From NCBI GenBank assembly GCA_036362985.1, contig JAYGXS010000003.1:70555989-70619988 (forward strand): 64,000 nt of DNA. Reading direction: 5' to 3'. The DNA comes from Ligula intestinalis (taxonomy: Eukaryota; Platyhelminthes; Cestoda; Diphyllobothriidea; Diphyllobothriidae). This document shows positions 19,611 through 31,850 of this stretch, in pieces; position 1 is the first letter of the stretch; the number at the start of each line of letters is the position of its first letter. The notes under the pieces are model-generated. The model ran no database searches. It was not told the DNA's origin and saw only the letters and a list, made by a program, of their open reading frames with translations. Made by a program: the position numbers and the translations under genes.

Positions 19611-20745
19611 TAGATAGATAGATAGAGAACTTTATTTTGATGGTAATATCAAACTTGCAGCAAAAAATGGCTCCATTCACGGAGAGCAAAAGCTAAAATA
19701 AATTAAGAGGGCCAAAAAGCTCAAGAGCAAACGGTCAAATATCACAAAAAACTCAAAGTAAGTAATCGACACAGTTACCACATCAGCTATGGAATCAGGT
19801 CTGCCTTTAGCTTCTCAATTTCCGTTTCTTCACACGTGAGGAATCGTGCTAAGAATGGGAGTACCGAGTTCTGGTAGGCCGATGTACGACATGTCATGTG
19901 ACAGAAGTTTCGGCGCGTCGTACGAGAAAACTTCGCAAACATTAGTTCGGAGTGGAGAGGGTGAGCGTCCTCACTATGAATAAGGTCCACGAAATTCTGG
20001 ACCGATTTGAAATGTCGCTGAATTATAAGGTCAGCTAAAAAAATAGGAATAACCGGCAGCTGAAGAGAGCATGCGGAGAATACGTTTAATAATAAGCAAG
20101 CATTTCTTGAGTAATGCTGGAAAAGTAACTGGAGAGCAGTAGAGAATGAGAGGGAGGATACAAGCATCTATAAAACGCCAGATGAGGACCAGCGGGGTGC
20201 AATATGAACGCAAGCGGCGGATATAATATAAAATTTTGCGGATTTTAATAAAAAGGTCTTCAATATGAAGAGTAAATGAGAACTTGGAGGCTATTGTTAC
20301 ACCGAGGTATCGGAAGAAGGATACCTTGTTGGGCAGAAAGTCAATGGTTTCAGGACTGGAGGAGGGTCGCAGCCTAAAGATACACTGGACTGACTTCCGC
20401 TCATTAAGTAAAAGGCCATTGTCTGACGACCATACTGTGACATGGTCCAGTCCATCCTTCAGTGTTTGGAGATGGGTCTGGCTTTTGAGAGGATGGCCGA
20501 CAACCATGTCGTCAGCATATTTGACAAACAAACATGCGTTTGGAGATCGTGGTCATCAGTATGGAGGGAAAAAATGAGGGGATAATATAGACCCCTGCAG
20601 AACTCCACAAATGTTGGGAATGATCGTGGATTTTCGCTTCCTGCTCTGAAGGAATTGGTTGCGGGAAGTAAAATAGTCCCCATGCCAAGAGACGGTCCAG
20701 CCCGGAGAGCTGTATGCAGAAGTTTTATTAAGAAGAAGATTGCAC
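19611..20745 (-). mobile_element. 5'-truncated LINE (family B) with reverse transcriptase remnant
   Basis: Minus-strand frames give a non-LTR reverse transcriptase: 'GVLQGSILSPHFF' ahead of the catalytic FVKYADD box (near 20520-20531), then 'NGLLLNERKS', 'FFRYLGVTIASKF' and the C-terminal 'RILRMLSSAAG' region. At least two frame breaks are present (near 20570 and 20040). The 3' end carries a simple (TATC)n tail, seen as gatagatagata at 19611-19627. A second copy is at 35640-37155. Confidence 0.8.
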
Positions 20746-20750
20746 GGGAT

Positions 20751-22350
20751 TGTAGCGACCCCGTTTCTTAGTCATGCTTTCCTCGGACGCTGCTTGGACT
20801 AGGTCAGGTCTGGCGTGACCACCACGCGTCCGCAAGACACCATAGTCAAGGCCTCCGTTCAAGGTCACTCCTGTCTGGCTTTCTGAAGGTGGTCTAGTCT
20901 CACTAGCCAACCACTTCTCAAGGTTAGACCAGTGCCCGAGATGCGGACGCTTTGTTTACGCTCATTCACGTCCAGAGCCGACAACTCACTGTTCGGTTGC
21001 AGACTCTCTGGACTCCGGCTCATTCATGGCTGGCCTGCACTCGTCTGGAAGTCACTTGTCCTATTGCTTACGTACTACGCTTGTTCCTACCTTAGTAAAT
21101 TCTCCCTGACACTATGGCCTTTCACGCCTTATCCTATTCCACTAGCTTATACATGTTGGGATAGGTTCTATTGTCTATTATCTGACTGGACCACATCATA
21201 TCCCACAAGGCCATCAGTTTTGAAGGCTGCAAATGATTCAATCTGAAGAACAACCTTGCTGATACCGTTTGATTTTGGAGAATATTTTTATACAGAAACT
21301 AAAGAGAAGCTCCAACCTTGATCCTCTCATGCTCATGTGTGTGAGCTAAAAGTTTACCCCCAGCATCCTAATAAACCAGGCTCTTTTCTGGCTCATGTAG
21401 GAGTTTTGCACTCAATGAGAGATTACTTTGTCACTGTCGGTCACACAATATAGGCAACTTGAGGACATGTCGAGCTATCTTGGATTATAATGGAGTTCGC
21501 TCTTTGTACTGGTTAAGCACCACAAGCTCCACGACTTTCCATTCGCTTTTCGGGCCCAGATCGCTACGCTTGACTGTTTGACATGGTGGATAGCTCTGCT
21601 TCAATAACCACTCCCGACTTTGAAGGACTTTAACCTACCTTAACCTTTATTAACTAAGAAAGACTGATTTGGTATGTTAAGTGGATCCAGGGCAACTAAA
21701 TCCACCACAAGGAGCTAGAGAGAGAGAGATGAAACAGAAGTGTAGCTCAGATCGCATTCTGGCGGCTCGAAATATTAAAGTATCTCGAGTTCCAGTCACT
21801 TATCTTCTGCCACCCCACCACGTTTAATTTCTGTTTTCAGGTTTTTAAAAGTCCATTGAAGTAGGTTCTAAAAGGAGATGCAAGTAGATGACTCAACCGT
21901 GTTACATCTGGGTTGTCGGTGTTGACCTCGCGCGAGCAAGCGAGCGAGCTCGCGCGCAATGAGAGTTTTAGGTGCACTGCATTCGTTGTAGTGAGTAATG
22001 CGCTGAATTGCCATAAGCATTCATTCTGCCTCAGCTTCGGTCTCCCCCCCTTCACTGCCCTTTCCCACAAGAGCTGAATGGAGATGCCAGTAGCTGACGG
22101 GGCATGAGGTTCCGGCTGACGCGTGTCACTGCAACAGTTAAAGCATTCAGGCAGCAACGCGTTAAATCAACTAATTAGGTTCCAATTTGTTCTGGCATTT
22201 GCTCCGGCGTCCGTCATCTCGGCGGCTTAGTCATGTCACCTTACAGTCCGTTTCACACTGACTGCAAATTTATCGTCAGGACCGTGCGGAACTAGGCTGT
22301 AACATAACGAGGGCTCGAAGCCAAGCAGCGCTGTATCGATTGTTGATCAG
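20751..22350. other. no gene recognised
   Basis: Begins with the tgtagcgacccc tract shared with 19128. Several modest frames are present but none carries a known motif. Simple (AG)n runs lie near 21715-21730. Confidence 0.25.
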
Positions 22351-22359
22351 CTGAAAGCG

Positions 22360-22650
22360 GACAGGCAAAGCTTCCTTATAGACATCACTGCAGTAACAAA
22401 AAACCCCAGGTTTGTGTAATAAAAGACCGATGGTACAAGGAGGTTGATGGGTGGAGTATACCAGCGGGAAGGAAAGTAAATTATAAATCAATAAAAATGT
22501 ATCAAACTAAACTGTAAAATAAATAATAACCAAAGAAATAAACCAAACTTTATATTCAACTACAACTAAATATGCATAGTGAACTACGGTGATGTTTATG
22601 AAGAACTCTTATCGAGGAATTAAGGTTAAAAAAGCGTATTGGTTGCCACT
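22360..22650. repeat. interspersed repeat S, copy 1
   Basis: The tract around 22371-22485 matches 37168-37280 ('ttccttat', 'cagtaacaaaaa', 'gggaaggaaa'). A later piece (22575-22610, 'aactacggtgatg') matches 39348-39385. Class unknown. Confidence 0.45.
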
Positions 22651-22654
22651 ACGA

Positions 22655-22960
22655 ACTTCAGGCCCGGTTCCTCAGGAGATGAAAGAGAAGTCATCGGAGG
22701 GCCAAAGTGGTAGGCTGAGTTTTTCCGTACCGAATGATTGGTGAATAAATAGGCGGAGATTTGACTCTCAGACGAGCGCACGTCCGCAGGCTAGCGGGCA
22801 TGTGTTTGAAGTGCCGACCTGACGACAGTCACCGCACTGAGATCTTTGTGGGTTGGCCTTGAGAATCAATGACCAGGCAGATTGAGCCTAGCCTACTAAT
22901 GCTGGCATCTCACTGGACGGACTGAGGTCAACCTACTAAATGCGGTTTCTCGCTAAGTCG
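22655..22960 (-). repeat. family M, copy 4 (degenerate)
   Basis: Starts 'cttcaggcccggttcctcagg' with the 'agagaagtcat' and 'ggtaggct' stretches. The hairpin is largely lost. Confidence 0.55.
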
Positions 22961-23049
22961 GCAGCCATCCAATAGATAGGTGAAGGCTTGTCATCACGAG
23001 ACGTCATGCCTAAAGTACCGAGGAGGGATTTTGCGCTAGTGTGCCACTA

Positions 23050-23505
23050 GAACATTAGCGGTGAACACAATTCAGACAGAGTAGAAGCCTACACATATGC
23101 TGGGGGCCAAAATATTCAACGGCGGACTTGTAGTGACCAGCTCGCGTCAAAGTGAATTCCGCTTGAATCACACGACTGCGGTTTTCGATGTCTGCGAACA
23201 GCCAATCGCAGATGCCACAAAGCTGGTCCTTAGCACAGCGACGAATAGCAAGCCTGCATGCGTGAATGCTTGCTCTGTCCCCTGGCCTGGCTGCTGTCAA
23301 ACTGGCACCTGGACCCGGCTGGCCTTGCTAGCTGATTGTGTGCTCCCAAGTCAACTTTCTTCCATCTCTTATTCGTTCATCTGTGTACACAATGTAGAGT
23401 TCCCAACACCCTGGCTTCCACCGACCTCTTCTTTTCTAAGTCCCCATGGTCTGAAGATCACAGTTGCTAGGTTTTAGCTTGCATAGCTCCCTGCGATAGA
23501 TCCTC
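23050..23505 (+). repeat. family M, copy 5
   Basis: The right end shows the GTACACAATGTAGAG motif, 'ccatggtctgaagatcacag' and a CTGCGAT terminus. The body differs from the copy 1/3/7 subtype. Confidence 0.6.
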
Positions 23506-23510
23506 ATTCG

Positions 23511-24084
23511 CCCAGAGACGCCTGCAGAGAGGGTCTATGGTAACTGTGCACAGAGCATCCTGTACATTATTTGGCTTCAGTAAAAGCTTTTCCAATCTAG
23601 CATTTGCTCCCCGACGTTAGGCTAAAGAATTGTTGTCTGTCGACCAATGTAGCATCCAAGCTGGGAAGGCCGGGGAGCTTTCGGCAGACAGGAATAGGGA
23701 TCAAAGGTTCGGGATGAGGTTGAGGAGCCTCACGAAAGATATCTCCTAAAAGTGCATCAATTTCACCAAATGAGGAAGCGGATTTGTCGTGGAACGGATT
23801 CATGGCAATAAGTGAGGAGGTAATGGTACGAAAAACGTTTATTGAGAATTATCGAACGAGCAATAAATTTTAGGACGAAGAAAATGTAGAAAACGGAAGG
23901 ACTTATCGATCACAGGAGCGAAGTGGAGATTGTTCAAGGTAAACCGTGGTGACTCAGCCTGAATAACGAAAACTGAACTTGACAACCAGGGATACGAATT
24001 AAAACAAAAGTGGGTCGGGACGGTTCATTACACCACCACACTTTTCGACAGACGCAGCAACGTGGCAGCCTGCTTGTTAGCGGG
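23511..24084. other. no gene recognised
   Basis: No frame or repeat recognised. Confidence 0.25.
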
Positions 24085-24592
24085 CCCAGTGACGCGCTCA
24101 CTCGAAGGCATTGTGGTGGTCCTTTCTGCCTGATGCCCACCTAACTCTTGACGTCACAGACATGGTCACTCAGAGCAAAACCTTGCATGGATGTACTCTT
24201 AGACGTGCCTCCGACGGGACACCAACTGGGGCGCGAGACATGGACCGCCCACTCGGTGTCTGCATCGCGCCGTCCAACCAATCACATTCAAGGCCGCGAG
24301 ACAGAGCGAGGACTCGATTACTGACGCTAGAACTCACTTGGCCTTCTGCCCCTTCGCGGGGCGGACGCGCCGCCGCTGCTCTCACTCATGGCTCTCACGG
24401 TCAAAGGTACGCCAGACCGAGTCAACCTTCCTATGAACTATTCTTCAACTCATTCTGTAAACAATATATTGTTCCTACTCCTCTGCCTTTCCAAGTCTTC
24501 TCTCATCTTCTAAGGAACCTGGCCTGGAAGATCGCAGCCGTTAGAGTTAAACATTCGTAAACTTAACACCCTTGCGATAGCATCATCGATGT
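24085..24592 (+). repeat. family M, copy 6
   Basis: Its body matches copy 17 (62840-63310, opposite strand), including a spurious shared peptide 'SFLPDA'. It ends in the common tract (GTAAACAATATATTG, 'cctggcctggaagatcgcag', TGCGATAG). It represents a second body subtype. Confidence 0.65.
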
Positions 24593-25984
24593 CCTTTGTC
24601 CTAATCAAAGAAATCATTCGATTCATCCTTCAAGAATTATGCTAAACTTTTAGTGAGTGTGTCCTGGTTGGGACACGCTGCCGATTTCTTTTAATTTTCA
24701 GGAGTCCCTTTTGCAGATTGCTGGAGTTTTTGTTTGGACATCAGTATAAGTATCTCGGAACTGCAAATTACCTTGTGCTAAATTCTACAGGATGTATCTA
24801 TTCCTCTGCCCTAGCTTTTGCCCTAACCAACCACAACCCCAAGGCTAATTATCACAGCTGACTCATGGTTCCTTCGCCAGCCAAGTTTGCGGTCACGCAA
24901 ACTATCTGCGCTCATGACTGCCCGCCTCTCGCTCCTTGTCAAGCCACCCGCATTTTCCACCTCTCGGTTGAGCGAAGCCTCGCCTAGCCCCTGACCCAGC
25001 GAGTTTGACGCCACTGTATACCTTCTCCTGATTGGTTGCAGGACATGTCTCGGCACCCTGTAAGCCGTGTGCACAGGCACAGGACGCTGCGTGCAACACC
25101 CTTACCGTTGAGTCCTTTTGTTAGCTCCTCTCTTTCAGTACATTGACCTACCTAATTGGTCTTGCCTGACTCTTGACTTGGCGCATCTTCTGTAGTCGAA
25201 ATTCACCCCTTTCGACAGAGCTATTGCTGATTTACCAAATCCCAGTCCTCTGGCCAACTTCCTAACTGTTTGGTGAGGATTTGCATGGAATCAATAGTTA
25301 AGACGCTCCTCATCGATGCCTCACTTCCACCCAGAGCGCAGAGCGTCTGACCTACCGAAGACGCCTTGCCTGAACGGGCAAACCAGCTTGAACTTATTCT
25401 TTCACCAATAAGATCTTCGCTGTAAACAACGCAAATGTTTATGGAGACTCCCAATGTTTTGACTCCTGCCTTAAACTCAAAAAAGGTCTCGTAAGTGTTA
25501 ATTGTTGGCGGTCTACCACTCACGTTTTCTTGAGCTGAAAATAATAAAAATAACAGCATTATTTTAAATTATAAAAAAATTCTGCAAGCGTTCAGCTAGA
25601 GGAATAATATGGAGTATAATATGAATACAGTGCAGCCTGAGGTGATGAGCAGCCCCATCTACGAGAATTTCAGGTAGCGAGCGAACCACTCACAGAAGCT
25701 GGGTTTTGATTGACGAACCATCGCTCATTTAACGAGTTGTCAGTGCGTATGCACCTGTGTGTGTTACCGCTTCAATCCCGGGTCACGGCAAATCCTCTTT
25801 TTGTGCTTCCTATACGGGCCGCGTAATAGATACGCTGGACCATCGTGGGGGGTGACTGGTCAAGGTCCGACAAGCGTTATTCAGGCTGCCCTTCCATCAG
25901 AAATGCCGAACATGTGGGGAGGCGTGGTGGCTTCGGCTTCGCCAATCGTTTGCGTCCGATCCCGCCTCCGGTCTTCGTGACTCT
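24593..25984. other. no gene recognised
   Basis: Several short frames, none with a familiar motif. Confidence 0.25.
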
Positions 25985-26485
25985 GTAGTGGGCCGTTGCC
26001 TGTCTATGTCTGGCTTTCCCGCCGTGGCCTCAATCTGTCTGGAGATCAAGGTCTTTGCAGTCGCTAGACTTACTAGCGCGCGTGACGTGGACCACAGACA
26101 CGCTGTCCGCCCACACGCTATCCAACCAATCACATGCCAACCTAGCCAATGAATTCGCTTTCTCTGTCTCCTGGCCTAACTACTCTCAGTCACTTGGTAT
26201 GTGGCTGGCCCTCCTGCTGGTTGTAGGCTCGCCAAGTCAGACTTCCTCCATCTATTCTCCTCTTCTTTGTGTACACATTATATTCTTTCTACTACTCTGT
26301 AGTTTATCGACTTTTCTTCGGCACTAAGTCAGTCAGTATCAGTCAGTATATTTGGAGTAAATGACCGAAGCCCTTAAAAATTCCACTGAGCCCTTAAAAA
26401 CTCCAAAAGTAACTCCAAAAAGTAACCATGGTCTGAAGATCGCAGTTGCTGGGTTCAGCTCACTTAACTCCCTGCGATATTGGTG
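25985..26485 (+). repeat. family M, copy 7, with internal insertion
   Basis: Same subtype as copies 1 and 3, but about 90 bp at 26332-26418 split the common end. The inserted DNA contains short repeated words (cagtcagtat; cccttaaaaa). Confidence 0.65.
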
Positions 26486-27234
26486 ACCCCAACGTGATCT
26501 AAACTCTCAACCTCTGATCTGGCTGAGCTCAATCAACATCCAACCTCCCTCAACTTCGACTGATTTTTTTTCTTGTGTCATCCCTGTGACCATGAAATGG
26601 AGAACGTCATCACCAACACCTTGTCGCGAAGCAAGAGTGAGATGCTCAATTGCTCACAGCCCGTCGACCCAGGCTTTGGTTTCTTCCCATCCCGAAGAGG
26701 TGTTCTTGCTTTGAGTGCCCATGTCCTCAACTCCTTTCTAAACTCTGCTTCTTCTACAGTCAACGGTATGCCTTCCTCCTTCAACTCAACCAACACTGAC
26801 ATAGCATACGGAGTTGCCGTAGAGGTTCAACGCAGCCAACATGGCTGTCTCACACGTAGTCGAAGCACCAATCTCCTACACGACTCACGCATTACAGTAC
26901 GGAAACTCATGCGATTCACAACGGTCTCATCAACCTGGCTCACATAAGCCAGCTAAATCAACACCAAATCCTCAAACGCTACCGTTGGTACGTACCTCCT
27001 TCCCTATCCTTTACTAATCTCCCTTTGTTTGTTTCCTTTCCTTTCTCTACCATTGGCATTGGTCCTGCCTTCGGCGTTCATTACCGCCGCCTTCGGTCTT
27101 GCTGGGGGGGGGGGGGAAGTACTGTGGGAGCCTGTCGCTATAGACTCACGCTGTTTGATTTTGTTAGCCGCGCACTCGGCAACCATCGCGCGAGACAGGG
27201 ACTCCCCCACTGGTATCTGTCCTTGGCGTTCACC
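26486..27234. other. no gene recognised
   Basis: A 14-base G run lies at about 27104-27117. The 124-residue frame here has no recognisable domain. Confidence 0.25.
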
Positions 27235-27542
27235 AATCACCATCAAGGCCATCAGATAGAAAAAAGCCTTCGGTGACTGACGTTGGAGTTACTCGGCCTT
27301 TCGCCTGGGCTCCAGAAGGACGCGACACTGCAGTGCTCTCTCACGGTCCTGTTGGTCGAACTCAACTCCAGGCCAAGTCAACCACCTTTCTACGGACTAT
27401 TCTCCTACTTGTTCTGTACAGAATATAACCTTCTCCTGCTCTGCTTCCCCAAGACTTCTCTATCTTCTCCTAAGGAACTGGGCCTGGAAGATCGCAGTAG
27501 TTAGGCTTTAACCGGCGTAGCCTTAACTCTTTTGCGATAACT
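27235..27542 (+). repeat. family M, copy 8
   Basis: Ends with TGTACAGAATATAACC, 'ctgggcctggaagatcgcag' and TTGCGATAA. The body is closest to copy 6. Confidence 0.6.
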
Positions 27543-27774
27543 CGGTCTTGACACCGGACAGGGGTGTAGTCGATGCAATGTAAATCTAATTTCACTTAAA
27601 ACGAGCTCATGCACAAGTCGCCGTCCCTGAGCCACCGTGTTTGGAAAGTACGTTGGACATAATCGAAACCGATAGTCAAACTGTTTGCCGTCGCTCCCAG
27701 GGCGTGAGTCCTCGGTGGCTTGCAGCCAATCAGTGAGCTGGTGTAGTTTGATTGGCTACAAGCTCTCGCGAGGC

Positions 27775-28124
27775 TGCTGCTGCTAAAGCTCGTACCTGCG
27801 CATCCTCCACAGATGCAAAACGATTTATTGTCAGAAAGTAAAGTCATCACAGTCAAGTTTCTTCCTCCCAATACTATTCCACTCCTACAACTCATGGACC
27901 AGAAGATCATTTCCAACTATCTGAACCTCTGCGTGAGGGCCTTGTTGGCGAGGTTTATTGATATGATGAACAGTACAGAGCTGATGCTCAGAGAATTTTT
28001 GAAGGAGCACTTCAATATCCTGGGTGTCTTACGTTTGATCGATAAGACCTGGGAGCAAGTGACATGGAGGACTCTTAACTCTGCATGGCGAAACCTGTGG
28101 CTTGAGGGTGTCCTTGTAGAATTC
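27775..28124 (+). pseudogene. Tigger/pogo-type transposase remnant, first part
   Basis: The frame at 27813-28127 resembles the end of the DDE domain of Tigger transposases: 'VKFLPPNTIPLLQLMDQ', then 'LREFLKEHFNIL' and 'VTWRTLNSAWRNLW'. The normal DNAPxHP motif with the second catalytic Asp is eroded to 'LVPAHPP' upstream. The frame stops where a family M repeat begins, and the protein resumes at 28466. Confidence 0.8.
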
Positions 28125-28465
28125 TAAGCAGTGAGTGTGCTCAGAGCAATACAATTATCACGCCCGGTCCATTATGGGAAGAGAAGGATTGTGACCAGGA
28201 GGAGTTGTTTATAGTGTGCCGAAACTCAGTAATGGTCTGAAGTCCCGATACACGGCTGACCCGGGCCCTGCACACATGCATGCCGGCTAGCGTGCTATGG
28301 GCGTAAATACATAAGCGTCATGTGAGAGTGAGTCACTAACCGCTTGGTAATCGTCCTAGCCAAAAGCAGTCTACGGAACCCGTGATTGGCTGTACTAGAA
28401 GCAGATAGTGGAACGCAATCACGTGACGGTTTGCAAGCATGGCACCGGCGCTACATCTCTAAGCG
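28125..28465 (-). repeat. family M, copy 9, inserted in Tigger remnant
   Basis: A 341-bp insertion bounded by agaattc on both sides (28118-28124 and 28466-28472). It carries the 'cgcccggtccattatgggaagag' version of the common end. This gives exact boundaries and a 7-bp target duplication for the family. Confidence 0.7.
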
Positions 28466-28915
28466 AGAATTCGAAGGTTGAGGTCTTGCATCTGCACAAT
28501 TGGATGACCTGGAAGTCCATCTACCAGATGATATTGCTATTCTGGGGTGGATTTTGCGTCTGAGGTTGAATGCTGTTGAGGTGCAGGAGTGAATGCAGGA
28601 ACACTCTGATGAACTGACCACGGAGGAATTCATGGAACTTCAAGAGGAGCTGAATCAATAAAAATTAACGAGAGCTCTCATCAGGAGAGGAAGAGGCAAG
28701 GGTGGATTCCGCCTCTGCCATTGAGATCGGGGAAATGTTGGGAATGTTTGAAAAGGTGAACGCATTCTTGGAAAAGCATCACCCTGATAAAACAGGGACT
28801 GCACGACTTATGAACTTGTTCAATGACAGTTTTCTGCCTCGTTTCAGGGACATCCTCAGACGAGGACAACAGCAATCTGTATACTTCATAAAATTCTTGC
28901 CTGCCTCTGTGTAAA
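28466..28915 (+). pseudogene. Tigger/pogo-type transposase remnant, second part
   Basis: Continuation after the insertion: 'ELTTEEFMELQEEL' in one frame, then 'AIEIGEMLGMFEKVNAFLEKHHPDKT' and 'FNDSFLPRFRDILRR' in another, to a TAA at 28912-28914. This is the C-terminal tail that follows the DDE domain in Tigger elements. At least two stops or frameshifts are present. Confidence 0.75.
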
Positions 28916-29509
28916 CATCCATTATCATTGGTGGATGGCATCTGTTTTTATGTCGATCACGGATTTTGGGCACACAAAAACGCGCGCAAGCAGGGCATGC
29001 GCTCCTGTCCGTGTATTAGTCCCCCGCACCGCCCCCCTTTCGCGCGCCAGTCTGTACGTAGATCACAGGGGACAGTGCTGTTGTCACTGTATCTGTTTTT
29101 CCCCCTTTATACTTGATAGCATTCAGCTGTTTCAGACTCGCGATTGACACTTGACGTGACAGCCGGATGTGAATACGCCACGGGGGATGGGTGGGTGTGG
29201 GGAAGGGGTTTCATACTCACTGACCTAAACCCCTTGATCTACTATCATTTGGACCCCCCCTTTGCTTACGTGTATGTTGTCGCGGGCTAGCTTTTAGATT
29301 AGATTGAATGGCCTTCCACATAAATCCCTACACGTTCATTCTAACCTTTACAAACTATCATTATGGACAACACTGATGCCGTCAGAAATGTTCTGAACAC
29401 AAACAACCCGAAAACGATGATAGGCCGGTGACTGCAGGAAACGTTGTGAACTTACTTCTTTTCTACCCAATGTTATTTTGTTCAGAATGATAACCTATTT
29501 GTAGGTTCT
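28916..29509. other. no gene recognised
   Basis: No feature recognised between the Tigger and Helitron remnants. Confidence 0.25.
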
Positions 29510-31850
29510 ACCTCATTAGGCAGAAAAGGAATTAAAGCAGCCGCGAGAACAGAAGTTCAGACGATGGAACAGAAGAGATTTTCCAATGTTGAAAGAAGTT
29601 CGCAAGAAACACAAGCAGAAAGATGACTTTGCCTGGAGAATAATGCTATGCGTCAGCGATATCGACGCTCCTAAGAAACCGAATATCAAATGCTGCAAAG
29701 AAGACACAAAGATACGATTTGCCATTAAACTAATCACTCCCAAGAAACCGAAGAGCAAATGCTCCACCGAAGGCACGAAGACGCTATTCGCCATCAAACT
29801 AATCGCTCCCAAAAACTGAAGTCCAAACTCTGCAAAGAAGAGAGCTAGGTAGGATAAGAGATTCGCAACGTCGGCAAAACGAATTACCTAGACCTAGAAG
29901 TGCACGTCTGGCTATACAAGCATCACAAAGAGCGGATCAACGGCCCACCGATGCTGGAAACTCAAGTTCGCAACCACTTAACATACGGTTTGGCAACCCT
30001 GGCCCGTGAATTGCTTCCACAAATGCTCACGTAGGGAACAAAGCCTCACTCAATTACAACCCAAGTCCTGGTTATGCGGGAGATGCAAATATTTCCATTG
30101 GGAAGATGGTGGAAGTTTGCGGGCATTGTCAGACGAAAAAATGGACTGGTGAAACAAACGGCATGTGGTGTTCCAACGGCAAAGTTCTCCTGCATAACTT
30201 CCCCCATCCACCAGAAATACTCCAAACATTGCTTGCTGGTGATACCGATGACTCGAAAAAGTTTCTCTCAAACATTAGGAAGCAAAACGGGGCGTTTCAA
30301 ATGACCTTTTTTTGTGCCAACATTGTTCATAAGATTGGATTTATGCCAATCTTCAAGGTGGAAGGCCAAGTTTGCGACCGGATTGGATCGTTACTACCTC
30401 CTCCTGATGGCGAGCCGAAATTTCTACAGATATACTTCGTAGAATACATCAACCTGCAGGCTCAAAAATGATCCTGAGTGTACCCAGACTTGAAGCATTA
30501 CATAATATCGTCCCTTCAAGACATGCTAAACTAACGCAACAGCTAAGTTAACAGTTTCAAGTCTGCCTTGGAGACGCACGCTTCCATTGACCTAACTATT
30601 ACCATAGATGCCGATCAAAGTCCTCGTGGAGAACATTAACGAAGATTTAATGCTCCCACATGTAACGAGGTGGCCGTCATCATGCAAGAAACACAGCGTG
30701 GCAACAGGGATATTGTCTTGAGAAGGAGAGACGATAAACTGCAAAGGATATATGAGACACACCGTTCATACGACGCTTTGCAATACCCTCTCATGCATGT
30801 TAATGGTGAAGACGGTTACCACTTCAACTAGGCATCCATAAAACAGTCAGTTGTAAAGCCTCTACTCATATCCCTTTATGATTCGAGAACGATCTTACAA
30901 CCTACTTTGCCGTTTAAAAGCGTTGATCCTTCAACTTGCTGTTGATATGTTTGCCAAAATGGAAACAGAACGACTTTTTCTATTTTCGCACACATCAGAA
31001 AGAACTTCGCGTGGACAACTACATCCACCTTAGAGGCAATATCCTTGCTGATGATGGTGATAATGCTGGTCGCGATCAACTTTTCATCTTGCTGTCAAGC
31101 CACACTGGGTCTCCTCGCTATATGCATGAGAAAACTCAAGATGTGTTGGTTTACGTTAGACATTTTGGACGCCCGGATCTATTCATTACGTTAACCTGCA
31201 ACCCATCATGGCCTGAAATGACTGATGAGCTGCTCCCCGGTCAAATGCCAAAGGATCGCCATGATTTTTCCGCGCGGGTATTCGAGCTTAAGTTGAAATC
31301 CATGATGAAACTCATCAGCAAATTCAAAATTTTCGGTGAAGTTCAGTGTCATATGTACACTGTCAATTGGCTAAAGAGAGGACTGCCCCACGCTCACATT
31401 TTGGTTTGGCTAAAGGAAAAATTGCACTCTTCTGATGTCGAAAAAATCATTTGCGCAGAGTTGCCTGACCGGTCCGTTGACCCTGTTCTGCTTGAAACGA
31501 TCAAAACTCAAATGGGGCATGATCCATGTGGTCAGATAAATCCGAAAAGTCCTTGCATGAAGGATGGTTAATGTACCAAGAGATATTTCAAGCGATTCCT
31601 TGGTTCAACTCAGACTGATGGCGATGGTTACCCTCTCTACAGAAGGCGACAACCTGAGATTGGCTGACTCGAAGCAGTTATCAATGGAAGGCGAACCGGT
31701 GGGGGTGGTAATTGATAACCGTTGGATTGTGCCGTATTGTCTCCTACTGTAAAAAGCATTCAACGCCCACATCAACGTTGAATTTTGCAACTCAGCGAAG
31801 TCCATCAAGTACGTCTGCAAGTACATCAACAAAGGTTCTGCCCCCCCCCC
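29510..31850 (+). pseudogene. Helitron Rep/helicase protein remnant (N-terminal and Rep part)
   Basis: Decayed plus-strand Helitron protein read through several frames. 29590-29820: degenerate repeats of an RSQETEEQ-type unit. 30100-30470: 'CGHCQTKKWTGE' and 'GAFQMTFFCANIVHKIGFMPIFKVEGQ'. 30690-30830: 'DIVLRRRDDKLQRIYETHRSYDALQYPLMHVNGEDGYHFN'-type block, partly seen. 30936-31571 (best open part, 211 residues): 'GRPDLFITLTCNPSWPE' and the metal-binding HxH in 'LPHAHIL'. 31700-31850: 'IDNRWIVPY' and '[10 protein letters not shown]', the two-tyrosine motif of Helitron Rep. The sequence breaks at a C run (about 31841-31850), and no helicase domain was recognised beyond it. Confidence 0.85.
29650..29820 (+). 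repeat. tandem repeat in Helitron N-terminal region
   Basis: About two and a half copies of a roughly 69-bp unit beginning 'cgctccc(c/t)aagaaacc'. They encode the charged RSQETEEQ-like repeats known from Helitron-type proteins. Confidence 0.6.

Noticed and set aside
20751..20800. LTR-like start (tgtagcgacccc) also at 19128
   Set aside because: The shared block is only about 35 bp; no matching CA end or target duplication could be found, so a solo LTR is not supported.
24111..24560. 149-residue open frame
   Set aside because: Lies wholly in family M copy 6; the same peptide scraps occur in copy 17 with stops.
26573..26947. 124-residue frame as host exon
   Set aside because: No recognised domain, no clear splice sites, and it lies between repeat copies.
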